Source: Pandoraea captiosa (lineage in GTDB: Bacteria; Pseudomonadota; Gammaproteobacteria; Burkholderiales; Burkholderiaceae). From it: a stretch of 64,000 bases of DNA. Under the pieces are notes generated by a model. That model was not told the origin of the DNA. It saw only the letters and a list, made by a program, of their open reading frames with translations, and did no database searches. The stretch covers positions 930,001 through 994,000 of the forward strand of contig NZ_CABPSQ010000002.1 in NCBI RefSeq assembly GCF_902459775.1, read 5' to 3'. How positions within the stretch are numbered: the first letter of the stretch is position 1; each line of letters starts with the position of its first letter. Of this stretch, positions 36,226 through 44,852 are shown piece after piece. Both the position numbers and the translations under genes were made by a program.

Positions 36226-37188
36226 GTGGAGCGGATGCATCGAATCGGGTATTTTCTGACGGACGGATTTCAGGTCATGGCCATCGGGACACAATCCGTG
36301 TTCGAGTTCGCCAACGTCGTGGCCCGCGAGCGCGTCTACGCCGTGACCAACTACTCGCTGTCGGGGGGAGACGTGCAGGCGTCGCTGGGTGTCTCTGTCA
36401 GGACTGAACCCATTCACAAGAGCACCGAAGCCGATACCTGGATGATCAGTGGCATCGTCGATCCGACCCAGCGCTCCAGCACTGCTGCGGAACTGGCTTT
36501 TGTCCGCGCGGCGTCGGAACGTTCGCGCCGGACTGCCGGGCTTTGTACCGGCGCATTCGTACTGGCCGACGCCGGCCTGCTGGACGGCAAGCGCGCGACA
36601 ACCCATTGGGCCTACGCCGACGTGTTGCAGGCACGCTGCCCCAGCGCACAGATCGAACCCGACCACATCTTCGTCATGGATGGATCCATCTGGACGTCGG
36701 CAGGTTTGACCGCTGCCATGGACCTTGCGCTCGGTCTGGTCGAGAAGGACCTGGGCAATGAAGTGGCGACCAAAGTCGCGCGCGTCATGGTGATGAACCA
36801 GCGCCGCGCCGGCGGCCAGTCCCAGCAGTCCGAAATGCTGAAGCTCGCGCCGAAATCGGACCGCATCCAGACTGCGCTCGAATATGCGCGCCAGAACCTG
36901 GCGCGACCATTGCGGGTAGAAGAACTGGCTCGCGCCGCGCATCTTAGTACGCGGCAGTTCCTGCGCATCTTCCAGTCTGAAACGGGCCAATCCCCTGCAA
37001 AGGCGGTGAAACGGCTACGCATCGAAACGGCACGCACCATGATCGAGCGCGGCCGGCACCCCCTGGAAGTCATCGCGCGAGAAACCGGATTTCGTGATCG
37101 CAGCCACCTCCGCGAGGTCTTCGTCAGCACCTATGGCGTAAGCCCTCAAGAATTGCGCCGAGATGCCAGGACCCCCGTTGCCGCCTAA
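36226..37188 (+). CDS. GlxA-family AraC regulator
   Basis: A 320-residue regulator: N-terminal DJ-1/PfpI-like domain (IGYFLTDGFQVMAIGTQSVFEFAN, RRTAGLCTGAFVLADAGLLDGKRATTHW) at about 5-185 and C-terminal AraC domain at 215-310 (LRVEELARAAHLSTRQFLRIFQ, LEVIARETGFRDRSHLREVFVSTYG). It starts with GTG at 36226; ATG at 36235 is an alternative. Same subfamily as ftrA at 3963 but clearly a different member. Its targets may be the AhpD-like gene or the DUF4148 remnant downstream. Confidence 0.88.
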   Translation: MERMHRIGYFLTDGFQVMAIGTQSVFEFANVVARERVYAVTNYSLSGGDVQASLGVSVRTEPIHKSTEADTWMISGIVDPTQRSSTAAELAFVRAASERSRRTAGLCTGAFVLADAGLLDGKRATTHWAYADVLQARCPSAQIEPDHIFVMDGSIWTSAGLTAAMDLALGLVEKDLGNEVATKVARVMVMNQRRAGGQSQQSEMLKLAPKSDRIQTALEYARQNLARPLRVEELARAAHLSTRQFLRIFQSETGQSPAKAVKRLRIETARTMIERGRHPLEVIARETGFRDRSHLREVFVSTYGVSPQELRRDARTPVAA

Positions 37189-37238
37189 CAAGCTGTAGCG
37201 GGACGGTCGCCCGCTTCCTTTGTGGACCTTCGGATTCC

Positions 37239-37502
37239 GTGAACGCACATCCCATTACTTGCAGCATGATCTTCGGCATCGCCGTGACGACTGCGCTGAT
37301 CGCCATTGCACAGACCGCATAGGAGCCGGTCCCGGTCACGTGCGGACAAGTGCAAAGGAAGCTCATGAAGATCGAGGCTGCGGGCTATGACCCTGATAGG
37401 GATAGCAGCGCGTATCTTGCCGATTTGCGGGGCGCCGAATCCCGCGTTGCTGAAGCGAAAAATCCAACTGCGGGTCCTACGTCCCCCACACGCACGCGAT
37501 AA
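37239..37502 (+). pseudogene. DUF4148 small secreted protein with in-frame stop
   Basis: Reading from GTG 37239 or ATG 37266 gives a signal-like stretch MIFGIAVTTALIAIAQTA, then TAG at 37320-37322, then in the same frame the typical DUF4148 body: TCGQVQRKLMKIEAAGYDP, SSAYLADLRGAESRVAEAK, and TAA at 37500. DUF4148 proteins are short exported proteins abundant in Burkholderiales, with exactly this spacing between signal and the (V/L)xxLxxLExAGYxP motif. The single amber codon right after the signal makes it a recent pseudogene unless read through. Confidence 0.75.
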
Positions 37503-37837
37503 CGGAATTCAGGTCCTTGAGAACCGTCATTTTTCATCGGGATTGTTGACGAATGACGGTTTTCGTTCGACTTTATGCGTTTCTCCCCCTCAGGTTTCCT
37601 CGCGATAGTCACGTCACGGCCTCCAATCAAAAAATTCCATCAACGAGCAAGTTGATACGCCCGGATGGATTGTTACGCCTGACCGAAAGCTGTGTTTGCC
37701 GAAGGCTCTCCCAACGAATTCTTGTTTCCATTAGGGTTGCAGCAGTTGCATATGAGCGGCGGCGTTCCTTAAATCTGACTGATTTTTCCGACGCAACTCA
37801 GATGAACAGTGAAACTCTTTTAGAAAAGGACCCAAAG

Positions 37838-38383
37838 ATGACTCGCATGTCTACGATCGATGTTGCATCCGCTACCGGCCTGACCGCAGAGCTTTTTACC
37901 AGCATCAAGCGCGGCCTTGGCAAAGTGCCGAATGCATACGCGACCATCGGTTCGCAATCGCCCATCGCGCTCCAATCGTTGCTGACCGTCAACGCGGCCC
38001 TGAAATCAAGTGGTGCACTGTCGGCGAAGGAACTGGAAGCGATCAACCTTGCCATCAGCGAAAACAGCGGCTGCGACTATTGCCTCGCTGCACACACACT
38101 GGCGGGCAAAATGGCAGGCTATACCGCAGAGCAGATGCGCGAGCTACGCGCCGGTGGTCTGAGCGCCGATGCAAAGATCGATGCTCTCGTCAAGTTTGCG
38201 CTGACGCTGGTACGCACATCGGGAACGGTACCCCAAATCACGTTGGATAGCGTCCGCCAAGCGGGATATAGCGATGTGCAGGTGACGGAAGCCATCTTCG
38301 CAGTCACCGCAATCCTGACGACCAATATCTTCAATCGCGTCAACGACACGACTTTGGACTTCCCTCCCGCATCGCAAAGCTAA
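37838..38383 (+). CDS. Carboxymuconolactone decarboxylase/AhpD-family protein
   Basis: A 181-residue all-helical protein of the CMD/AhpD fold. The redox motif SGCDYCLAAHT gives Cys-x-x-Cys with the nearby His, as in AhpD-type peroxidase reductants rather than true decarboxylases. The start at 37838 (MTRMST) has AAAGGA seven bases upstream; a longer frame upstream is in non-coding sequence. It would handle peroxides or alkyl hydroperoxides, which fits the catalase and perhydrolase on the other side of the block. It stands alone after the DUF4148 remnant. Confidence 0.87.
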   Translation: MTRMSTIDVASATGLTAELFTSIKRGLGKVPNAYATIGSQSPIALQSLLTVNAALKSSGALSAKELEAINLAISENSGCDYCLAAHTLAGKMAGYTAEQMRELRAGGLSADAKIDALVKFALTLVRTSGTVPQITLDSVRQAGYSDVQVTEAIFAVTAILTTNIFNRVNDTTLDFPPASQS

Positions 38384-38810
38384 GGATCAGCAGATTCACG
38401 CCTGTGATGTGATCTCGGCGACGAGTATCGTCGCCATCCATTGACAATGACAACGTGCGGCGCCGTTTTGACGGCATGTCATTCGCACGCGCACGGGCGC
38501 ACGACATGATCGTCGTAAATGGCAAGGTGCTGACCGGCTCGACGCGTCCGCGCGTACCGCGGGGGAATTTCTCGGTGTCTATTGAGGGGCGGCAGGCGCT
38601 GGATCCTGTGACGGAGTTCATTGTTTTGCATCAAGCTGGTGCCCATCCGCTCCAATCAGCACCTTTGCGTGCCGAATCGGCACGAAGTGCCATTTTGCGC
38701 CGCCTACACTCCGCTTCCTGAGACTGGCAGACGGCCATGCGCGCGCTCGGCGCGCCCACAGGCCGTCCACACACCGATTTTCAACGCCAGCGAGCCTCCA
38801 GGAGCCAGGA
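38384..38810. other. 427-base region upstream of the MHS transporter
   Basis: No convincing gene; an 88-codon open frame (38455-38721) has no recognisable features. It includes a perfect inverted repeat GTGCCGA-A-TCGGCAC at 38669-38683, about 130 bases before the transporter start, a possible regulator site. Confidence 0.5.
38669..38683. promoter_or_regulatory. Perfect inverted repeat GTGCCGA-A-TCGGCAC
   Basis: Seven-base arms around a single A, upstream of the MHS transporter and deacylase pair. No regulator gene is adjacent, so the binding protein would be encoded elsewhere. Confidence 0.45.
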
Positions 38811-40130
38811 ATGACCGGTAACACCAAGCCCCATAACCCGTGGCGCGAGATCTGCGCGGCGAGTATCGGAAACGCACTCGAGTTCTACGATCTGCTGATC
38901 TATGGCTACTTCGCCATCGTGATCGGTCAGTTGTTCTTCCCCGCGCACGACGCCACCACGTCGTTGCTGCTCTCCGTGGGCACGTTCGGCATCTCGTTCG
39001 TCACGCGTCCGCTGGGCTCGATCATCCTCGGCAGTTATGCCGACCGGGCGGGCCGCAAGGCGTCGCTCACGGTGTCCATCGGCCTCATGATGGTCGGCAC
39101 GGCCATGATCGCGTTTGCACCGACCTACGAGCAGATCGGCATTCTCTCGCCCCTCATGATCATCGTCGCGCGCATGCTGCAAGGCTTCTCGACAGGCGGT
39201 GAGTTCGGCGCTGCCACGGCCTTCATGGTCGAGCACGCCGACGCCAAGCGGCGCGGTTTCTTTGCCAGCTGGCAGATGTCCACGCAGGGTCTCGCGACGG
39301 TGCTCGCCGCCGGCGTTTCCGCACTGCTGAGCCTGCTGCTCACCGCCGACCAACTGAGCGCATGGGGGTGGCGTATTGCCTTCGCCGTGGGCCTGCTCAT
39401 CGGGCCGGTGGGTCTCTATATCCGCCGCAACATCGACGAAACCGCCGACTTCAAGAAGCTCGGCGAGAAGCAGCGCGAGAAGTCCCCGCTTCGCGAAGTG
39501 TTCGGACGCGATCGCGCCAACATGCTGCTCGGCGCCGGTGTCGTGGCGGCCGCGACCGCGTTCAACTACGTCCACAAGCTCTACATGCCGACGTACGCCG
39601 TCAAGCAACTGCACATCCCGGCCACGTCGTCGTTCATCGGCGCTGTGGTGACGGGTGTGATGCTGATGATCGCCGCACCCGTCGTGGGCCATTTGTCGGA
39701 TCGCTTCGGCCGCATTCGCGTCATGCTTTGGGCGCTCATTGCCGTGGGCGTGACAACGTACCCGCTGTTCGTACTGCTCAACCGTTACCCGACATTCCAG
39801 ACGCTGCTGATGGTGCAGGCGCTCGTCGGCCTGCTCATCGCCGTGAGCCTCGCACCGCTGCCCGCGCTGCTCGCGGACATTTTCCCGACGAGCACGCGTG
39901 GCACCGGTCTGGCCCTGTCGTACAACTTCTCGGTCACGCTCTTCGGCGGTTTCGCGCCGCTCATCGTGACCTGGCTCATCGACGCCACGCAGAACAAGCT
40001 CGCACCGAGCTTCTACGTGATGGCCACGGCCGTGCTCAGCATCACGGCGGTCACGGCGCTCGCGCGTCGTGTGCGGGCGGGCAAGATCGTCGGCATGACA
40101 CACGGCACGCCGCGCGCGACGAAGGCATGA
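38811..40130 (+). CDS. MFS transporter, MHS family
   Basis: A 439-residue, 12-helix proton symporter. Family landmarks: ASIGNALEFYDLLIYGYFAIVIGQLFFP, the loop GSYADRAGRKASL and GFSTGGEFGAATAFMVEH. Related to the MHS carrier at 31819 but a separate gene. AGGAG lies just before the ATG. Followed after 128 bases by a deacylase of the aspartoacylase family on the same strand, which suggests import of an N-acyl amino acid that is then hydrolysed. Confidence 0.9.
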   Translation: MTGNTKPHNPWREICAASIGNALEFYDLLIYGYFAIVIGQLFFPAHDATTSLLLSVGTFGISFVTRPLGSIILGSYADRAGRKASLTVSIGLMMVGTAMIAFAPTYEQIGILSPLMIIVARMLQGFSTGGEFGAATAFMVEHADAKRRGFFASWQMSTQGLATVLAAGVSALLSLLLTADQLSAWGWRIAFAVGLLIGPVGLYIRRNIDETADFKKLGEKQREKSPLREVFGRDRANMLLGAGVVAAATAFNYVHKLYMPTYAVKQLHIPATSSFIGAVVTGVMLMIAAPVVGHLSDRFGRIRVMLWALIAVGVTTYPLFVLLNRYPTFQTLLMVQALVGLLIAVSLAPLPALLADIFPTSTRGTGLALSYNFSVTLFGGFAPLIVTWLIDATQNKLAPSFYVMATAVLSITAVTALARRVRAGKIVGMTHGTPRATKA

Positions 40131-40258
40131 CGCCCGCCTGACGAACGTCCGTCCCGACATCCGATGCACTGATTTCCGCTGCAACGACGACGTCCGCACT
40201 TCCCCTTGCGCGACGTCGTCCCTTTTTTTTGCAGCAAACCCTTGCGGAGCACTTATCC

Positions 40259-41239
40259 ATGACCACGCTTGACGCGATCCGCGCCGCCTTGCCGGCGTAC
40301 CCCATCGAAGTTTCGTTTCCCGACATCACCCGCTGGCGCGAAGGCAACACGGGTATCGACTACCTGCATACGTTCGACAGCGGCAAACCCGGCAAGCACG
40401 TCATGATCCTCGCGCTCACGCACGGCAATGAGGTGAGCGGCGCCATCGCCGTCGACGCGCTGCTGGCTTCAGGCCTGCGCCCGGTGTCGGGACGCCTGTC
40501 GCTGGGTTTCGGCAACGTGGGTGCGTATGAGGCGTTCAGCGCCGAGAACGCGGACGCCACGCGCTTTCTCGACGAAGACATGAACCGCGTGTGGACGCCC
40601 TCGACGCTCGACGGCGAGCGTCAGAGCCGCGAGCTCACGCGTGCGCGCGCGATGCGTCCGTTCATCGACACGGTGGATCTGCTGCTCGATATCCACTCGA
40701 TGCATGAGGCTTCCGCGCCGCTGATGATGACCGGGCCGCTGGAGAAGGCGATTGCGCTCGCAGCGGAACTGGGCACGCCCGAGCATGTCATCATCGACAA
40801 GGGCCATGCCAACGGCACCCGCATGCGTGACTACGGCGGCTTCGGTGATCCGGCCAGCCCGAAGAACGCATTGCTCATCGAGACGGGGCAGCACTTCGCG
40901 AAGAGTGCGCGAGACGTGGCGCTCGACAGCGCTGCACGCTTCCTGCTGCACGCCGGTGTCGTGGCCGAGGCCGACGTGGCGTCTTTCCTCACGCAGACGC
41001 CGGCGCGACAGAAATTCGTCGAGATCACGCAGCCGGTGGTGGCGCGCTCGATGGACTTCCGCTTCTCGCAACCCTTCACGGGGCTGGAAGTGATCGAGAA
41101 AGCCGGTACCGAGATCGCGCGCGACGGCGACGACGTGATCGTCACGCCTTACGACAACTGCGTGATCGTGCAGCCGTCGATGCGTCATCTGGGGGTGAAC
41201 GTGACGATGATGCGTCTGGGACGTTTGCTGGATCGCTGA
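40259..41239 (+). CDS. Succinylglutamate desuccinylase/aspartoacylase family hydrolase
   Basis: A 326-residue zinc hydrolase of the M14-like AstE/AspA family that removes an acyl group from an N-acyl amino acid. Zinc ligands His and Glu are in LTHGNEVSG and the third histidine in LLDIHSMHEAS; the substrate arginine region is DEDMNRVW. The start at 40259 has GGAG upstream; a TTG-type extension is not needed. It follows the MHS carrier and ends before a clear terminator, so the two form a transport-and-hydrolysis unit. The acyl group is unknown. Confidence 0.88.
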   Translation: MTTLDAIRAALPAYPIEVSFPDITRWREGNTGIDYLHTFDSGKPGKHVMILALTHGNEVSGAIAVDALLASGLRPVSGRLSLGFGNVGAYEAFSAENADATRFLDEDMNRVWTPSTLDGERQSRELTRARAMRPFIDTVDLLLDIHSMHEASAPLMMTGPLEKAIALAAELGTPEHVIIDKGHANGTRMRDYGGFGDPASPKNALLIETGQHFAKSARDVALDSAARFLLHAGVVAEADVASFLTQTPARQKFVEITQPVVARSMDFRFSQPFTGLEVIEKAGTEIARDGDDVIVTPYDNCVIVQPSMRHLGVNVTMMRLGRLLDR

Positions 41240-41280
41240 GCACTCGGCGACCCCGGAAACTGACACAAGTCACTCGATGC

Positions 41281-41311
41281 GGGCCGGTATTGCACCGGCC
41301 CGTTTTCTTTT
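41281..41311 (+). terminator. Intrinsic terminator after the deacylase gene
   Basis: GGGCCGGT (41281-41288), loop ATTGC, ACCGGCCC (41294-41301), then GTTTTCTTTTG. A textbook hairpin with T tract, between two convergent genes. Confidence 0.85.
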
Positions 41312-41340
41312 GAGCGCGCGCGTGATGTCGCGCTGTGGCC

Positions 41341-42789
41341 TCAGAACGTGCCGACCAGCGAACCGACGACGATCACCGCCACCAGCGCGATCAGCGCGCT
41401 CACGATGCTCGTCATGACGATGTCGAGATAGCTCTCCCGGTGCGTGCTGCCGCAGACCGCCAGCAACGTGACGACCGCGCCGTTGTGCGGCAGGCTGTCG
41501 AGCGTGCCCGAAGCGATGACGGCGACGCGGTGCATCAGGGCGGGGTCGATGCCGTGCTGCGCGGCGAGGCTCACGTAGGCGGGGCCCAGCGCATCGAGGG
41601 CAATCGTCAGTCCACCCGATGCGGAACCCGTGATGGCGGCGAGCAGGTTGGCCGAGAGCGCGAGCGAGACCAGCGGTCCACCGTCGATGGACAGCACCCA
41701 GTCGCGCACCAGTTCGAAGCCCGGCAGGGCTGCGATGACCCCGCCGTATCCGACGAGACTTGCCGTACACATGATGGGCAGCACCGAGGCGTTGGCACCG
41801 GCATCCATCGTTTTGCGAAGGGCGGGCAGGCGCCGCCATTGCAGGATCACCAGCACCAGAATGGCGCTCGCCAGCGCCACGCAAACGCCCCAGACCCCGG
41901 CAACGCTTTGCAGCGTGATGCCGCCCCATCTCGGCTCGGCGAGGAAGCTGGCGTCCAGTCGCGGGAAGACGATCACGTTCATCACGAAGTTGCCTGCAAT
42001 CACCACGAGCAACGGCAGCGTGGCAGTGAAGACGCCGGGCAGGGCGTCGTGGCGATGGCCCTGCTCGATTTCCGCCGGATCGAATTCGCGCGCGACGCTG
42101 GCGCGCTCGCGCACGACCGTCGGATCGGCGGCCTTGTCCCATACCTCCTGGTCCGCGTAACCATGTCCGCTGCGACGTGCCTGTGCTTCGCGCCACGACA
42201 GCCACCAAAGCCCCACGCCCAGCATGATCGCCGAGGCCATCAGGCCCAGTCCGGGCGCGGCAAACGGCGTGGTGCCGAAGAAAGGCATCGGGATGGCGTT
42301 CTGAATGGCCGGGGTGCCGGGCATGGCGGACATCGTGAAGGTCGAGGTCCCCAGGGCGATAGCGGCAGGCATCAGGCGCACCGGAATGTCGGCCTCGCGA
42401 AAGAGTGCATGCGCCATGGGGGCGAGCACGAAAAACGCCACGAAGAGACTCACGCCGCCGTAGGTCACGAGGGCTCCCCCGAGGACCACGGCGAACATCG
42501 CGCGTCGTGCACCGAGCTTCTCGGTCAGAAAGGCGGCGATGGCGCGCACGGCACCGCTGTCTTCCATCAGCTTGCCGAACAACGCACCGAGCAGGAACAG
42601 CGGGAAGAACTGGGCGACGAAGCGCGCGGCGTTCTGCATGAACGTCTGCGTCCAGTGCGCGAGGATCGGTTCACCGGAGAGCGCGGCGGCGAGCATGGCC
42701 GCCGCAGGCGCGAGCAACAGCACGCTCCACCCGCGATACGCGAGCCAGACGAGTAGCGCCAGCCCGATCAGAATGCCGGCGAGCTCCAT
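41341..42789 (-). CDS. GntP-family permease
   Basis: A 482-residue membrane permease of the GntP (gluconate:H+ symporter) superfamily with about 12 helices; landmarks FFPLFLLGALFGKLMEDSGAVRAIA, GGALVTYGGVSLFVAFFVLAPMA, MPGTPAIQNAIP and ITGSASGGLTIALDALG. It imports a sugar acid or hydroxy/short-chain fatty acid. Its ATG directly abuts the stop codon of the patatin gene upstream (42789/42790), so they are co-transcribed. Substrate unknown. Confidence 0.88.
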   Translation of the reverse strand: MELAGILIGLALLVWLAYRGWSVLLLAPAAAMLAAALSGEPILAHWTQTFMQNAARFVAQFFPLFLLGALFGKLMEDSGAVRAIAAFLTEKLGARRAMFAVVLGGALVTYGGVSLFVAFFVLAPMAHALFREADIPVRLMPAAIALGTSTFTMSAMPGTPAIQNAIPMPFFGTTPFAAPGLGLMASAIMLGVGLWWLSWREAQARRSGHGYADQEVWDKAADPTVVRERASVAREFDPAEIEQGHRHDALPGVFTATLPLLVVIAGNFVMNVIVFPRLDASFLAEPRWGGITLQSVAGVWGVCVALASAILVLVILQWRRLPALRKTMDAGANASVLPIMCTASLVGYGGVIAALPGFELVRDWVLSIDGGPLVSLALSANLLAAITGSASGGLTIALDALGPAYVSLAAQHGIDPALMHRVAVIASGTLDSLPHNGAVVTLLAVCGSTHRESYLDIVMTSIVSALIALVAVIVVGSLVGTF

Positions 42790-43959
42790 TCAGGGGGCCT
42801 CCTGCAACGGATCGAAATCGAGCGACGAGCGATGACCGAGGTCCGCGCCGTGCGCGCGCAGGAAAGCATCCGCGCAGCGGCGTCCCTCGTCGCGCAGCAT
42901 CACGAGGAAGTCCCATTCGGCCGAGAGCTTCGACGAGTAACCGAGCGACGTCATCATGTCGCTCGCGATCCGGTGCATGCGCATCTGCGCCCAGCGTTTG
43001 CCTTCCTCGCTCCCGGCGTCCACGACCTGACGCAACACCGCGATCATCCGCAGTTCCTTGAGCAGTGTGGCGTTGAACGATACCTCGTTGACGCGGTTCA
43101 GAATCTCGCGCGCCGAGCGCGGCACTTCGTTCCGCTCGACCGGATTCACCTGGACGAGGATGGTGTCGCACGATACGGTCTCGCGCACGAGTGGCGTGAT
43201 CGACGGGTTCCCCGCGTAACCGCCGTCCCAGTACGGTTCGCCGTCGATGTCGATGGCGCGGTAGAGCATGGGCAGGCAGGCGGAGGCGAGCAGGACGTCC
43301 GGCGTTATCTCGGCGTTGCGAAAGACACGGCCGCGCCCGGTTCGCACGTTCGTCGCGGTGATAAACAGCTGGATGTCGCTCGGTGCGGTGGCTTTGGCGA
43401 TGCCGTCGAAATCGATGTGATCGGCCAGCAGTCGACGCAGCGGATTGAATTCGAGGGGGGCGAGATCGTAGGGCGACACGACGCGTGCGGCCAGATCGAA
43501 GAACATGAAGAACGGCGAATTATCGAGCGACCAGCGCCCGAGCACGATGTCGAGCGGCGTGCGGCGCAACGGACTGAATCGTCCTGCATGCGCCACGTCT
43601 CGCCAGAACTGTTCGAGCGCGCCGCGCGCGGCATCAGGGCCGCCCCGGGCATAGCCGGTCGCCAGCACCGCCGCATTCATGGCCCCGGCGGACGTGCCGG
43701 AGATGCCCTCGATGTGAAACGGCGCATTGGCCGTGTCGTGCGAGATCGCCTCGAGCAGGCGATCGAGAACACCCCAGGTGAACGCGCCGTGCGCGCCACC
43801 GCCCTGCAAGGCGAGGTCGACGGGAACGGTCGTGCGGGCGCTGGACGACGCGCGCTTGGTGCTAGCGGTACTGGCGGCGCTGGTGGCGCTGTCCGCACTG
43901 TCATGACGTGCCGGTCGTGGCGCCTGAGGCGGACGTTGGGTGGGGCGGGAGCGTGGCAT
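42790..43959 (-). CDS. Patatin-like phospholipase
   Basis: A 389-residue lipid acyl hydrolase. The oxyanion hole GGGAHGAFTWG, the nucleophile in GTSAGAMNA and the catalytic aspartate in DGGYAGN are all present. An N-terminal extension of about 50 residues is Pro/Ser/Arg-rich and lacks a signal. The start at 43959 (MPRSRPTQ) is preferred; 44040 or 44187 would add only low-complexity sequence. It is followed without a gap by the GntP permease, an unusual but likely operon: release of fatty or hydroxy acids and their uptake or export. Confidence 0.88.
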   Translation of the reverse strand: MPRSRPTQRPPQAPRPARHDSADSATSAASTASTKRASSSARTTVPVDLALQGGGAHGAFTWGVLDRLLEAISHDTANAPFHIEGISGTSAGAMNAAVLATGYARGGPDAARGALEQFWRDVAHAGRFSPLRRTPLDIVLGRWSLDNSPFFMFFDLAARVVSPYDLAPLEFNPLRRLLADHIDFDGIAKATAPSDIQLFITATNVRTGRGRVFRNAEITPDVLLASACLPMLYRAIDIDGEPYWDGGYAGNPSITPLVRETVSCDTILVQVNPVERNEVPRSAREILNRVNEVSFNATLLKELRMIAVLRQVVDAGSEEGKRWAQMRMHRIASDMMTSLGYSSKLSAEWDFLVMLRDEGRRCADAFLRAHGADLGHRSSLDFDPLQEAP

Positions 43960-44226
43960 GGTCCCTCGGCGATGCGGCGTTGCCGCTGGGTTCGTGGCGA
44001 GAGTACGGTGGCAGCAGGTACGCAGTTTGCGCTGCAACATAACCACTGTCTCAGATAAACATGAAATGGGCAACCTCGCGGCGCGGTCGGTTGCCGGGTG
44101 CGGGCGTGAGGTGTCGTGCGCTGCCGTGAAGTGACCGCTATGCCGCGCAGCATTGGGCGGCGCGGGAGTGGCCGCATGGGCTCGCATGGGCAGGCGCGGG
44201 GCGCCTGGGAAGGTCTGAGGCGGGCG

Positions 44227-44697
44227 TCAGGCAGCGTGCTTTACGTTGGCAGCGGCGTCGCCGTTTGTATTGCGGTCTGTGTCGTGATCCGTGTCGTCAT
44301 CCGTGGCGGTATCCCCGCCAGGCAAGCCATCCCGCGACGGTTTTCCACGACGCAGGCTGAGTTGCGCCAGTACGTCGGCGTGCTGATTGCCCCAGCGGTA
44401 CAGCATTTCGATCGGCTCGATGAACAACTCGCCCAGTGGGGTGAGCGAGTACTCGACCTTCGGCGGCACGACCGCATAGACCTCCCGGTGAATCAGGCCA
44501 TCGCGTTCGAGTTCACGCAGCGTCTGGGTGAGCATCTTTTTCGAAATGCCGGGCAGACGGCGCTGTAGTTCGCCGGTGCGCGTGGTGCCGCATTGCAGGG
44601 CGTAGAGCACCATGCTCGTCCACTTCACGCTGAAGAGCTCCAGCACACGACGCGGCACGCAGGTTTCCTCGAAGACAAAGGGTTCGCGTTTGCTCAT
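44227..44697 (-). CDS. HxlR-family regulator with repeat-derived tail
   Basis: A 156-residue winged-helix regulator of the HxlR family: CVPRRVLELFSVKWTSMVLYAL, TRTGELQRRLPGISKKMLTQTLRELERDGLIHR, VEYSLTPLGE. The family normally ends near residue 110-120; here a polar tail with DDDTDHDTDRNTNGD is added, and it is encoded exactly by four 12-base repeats (44263-44310). It starts at ATG 44697; a TTG at 44721 is less likely. Divergent from a luciferase-like monooxygenase gene with dyad symmetry between, its likely target. Confidence 0.88.
   Translation of the reverse strand: MSKREPFVFEETCVPRRVLELFSVKWTSMVLYALQCGTTRTGELQRRLPGISKKMLTQTLRELERDGLIHREVYAVVPPKVEYSLTPLGELFIEPIEMLYRWGNQHADVLAQLSLRRGKPSRDGLPGGDTATDDDTDHDTDRNTNGDAAANVKHAA
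44263..44310. repeat. Four 12-base tandem units inside the hxlR 3' end
   Basis: Units GTTTGTATTGCG, GTCTGTGTCGTG, ATCCGTGTCGTC, ATCCGTGGCGGT. Each adds four residues to the regulator tail. They resemble the 12-base units at 61035. Confidence 0.65.
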
Positions 44698-44754
44698 GGT
44701 AACCAAATGGTGACTATTCAACTAAAAGGTGCCTACTGGGGATTTTGACCCTTC

Positions 44755-44779
44755 GTCACTATACTTTGTGACCATAGTG
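44755..44779. promoter_or_regulatory. Candidate HxlR operator with dyad symmetry
   Basis: Overlapping inverted pairs GTCAC-N8-GTGAC (44755-44772) and CACTAT-N11-ATAGTG (44757-44779), in the 155-base region between the divergent hxlR and monooxygenase genes. Confidence 0.45.
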
Positions 44780-44852
44780 CGCGTCACCCCGTGAGCGTGA
44801 TGTTCGAGACGTCAGGCTGGGTTCCGTCGCGCGCAGGCTAACGGAGAACTCA

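Noticed and set aside
21467-38383. Integrative element or genomic island with mobility genes
   Set aside because: Gene content looks accessory, but no integrase, transposase, tRNA target or flanking direct repeats are visible.
38455-38721. 88-codon rightward frame before the MHS gene
   Set aside because: No family, no ribosome site, and it contains the inverted repeat; more likely regulatory DNA.
38781-40199. 472-codon leftward open frame
   Set aside because: It is the antisense of a clear MHS transporter; long shadow frames are expected at this GC content.
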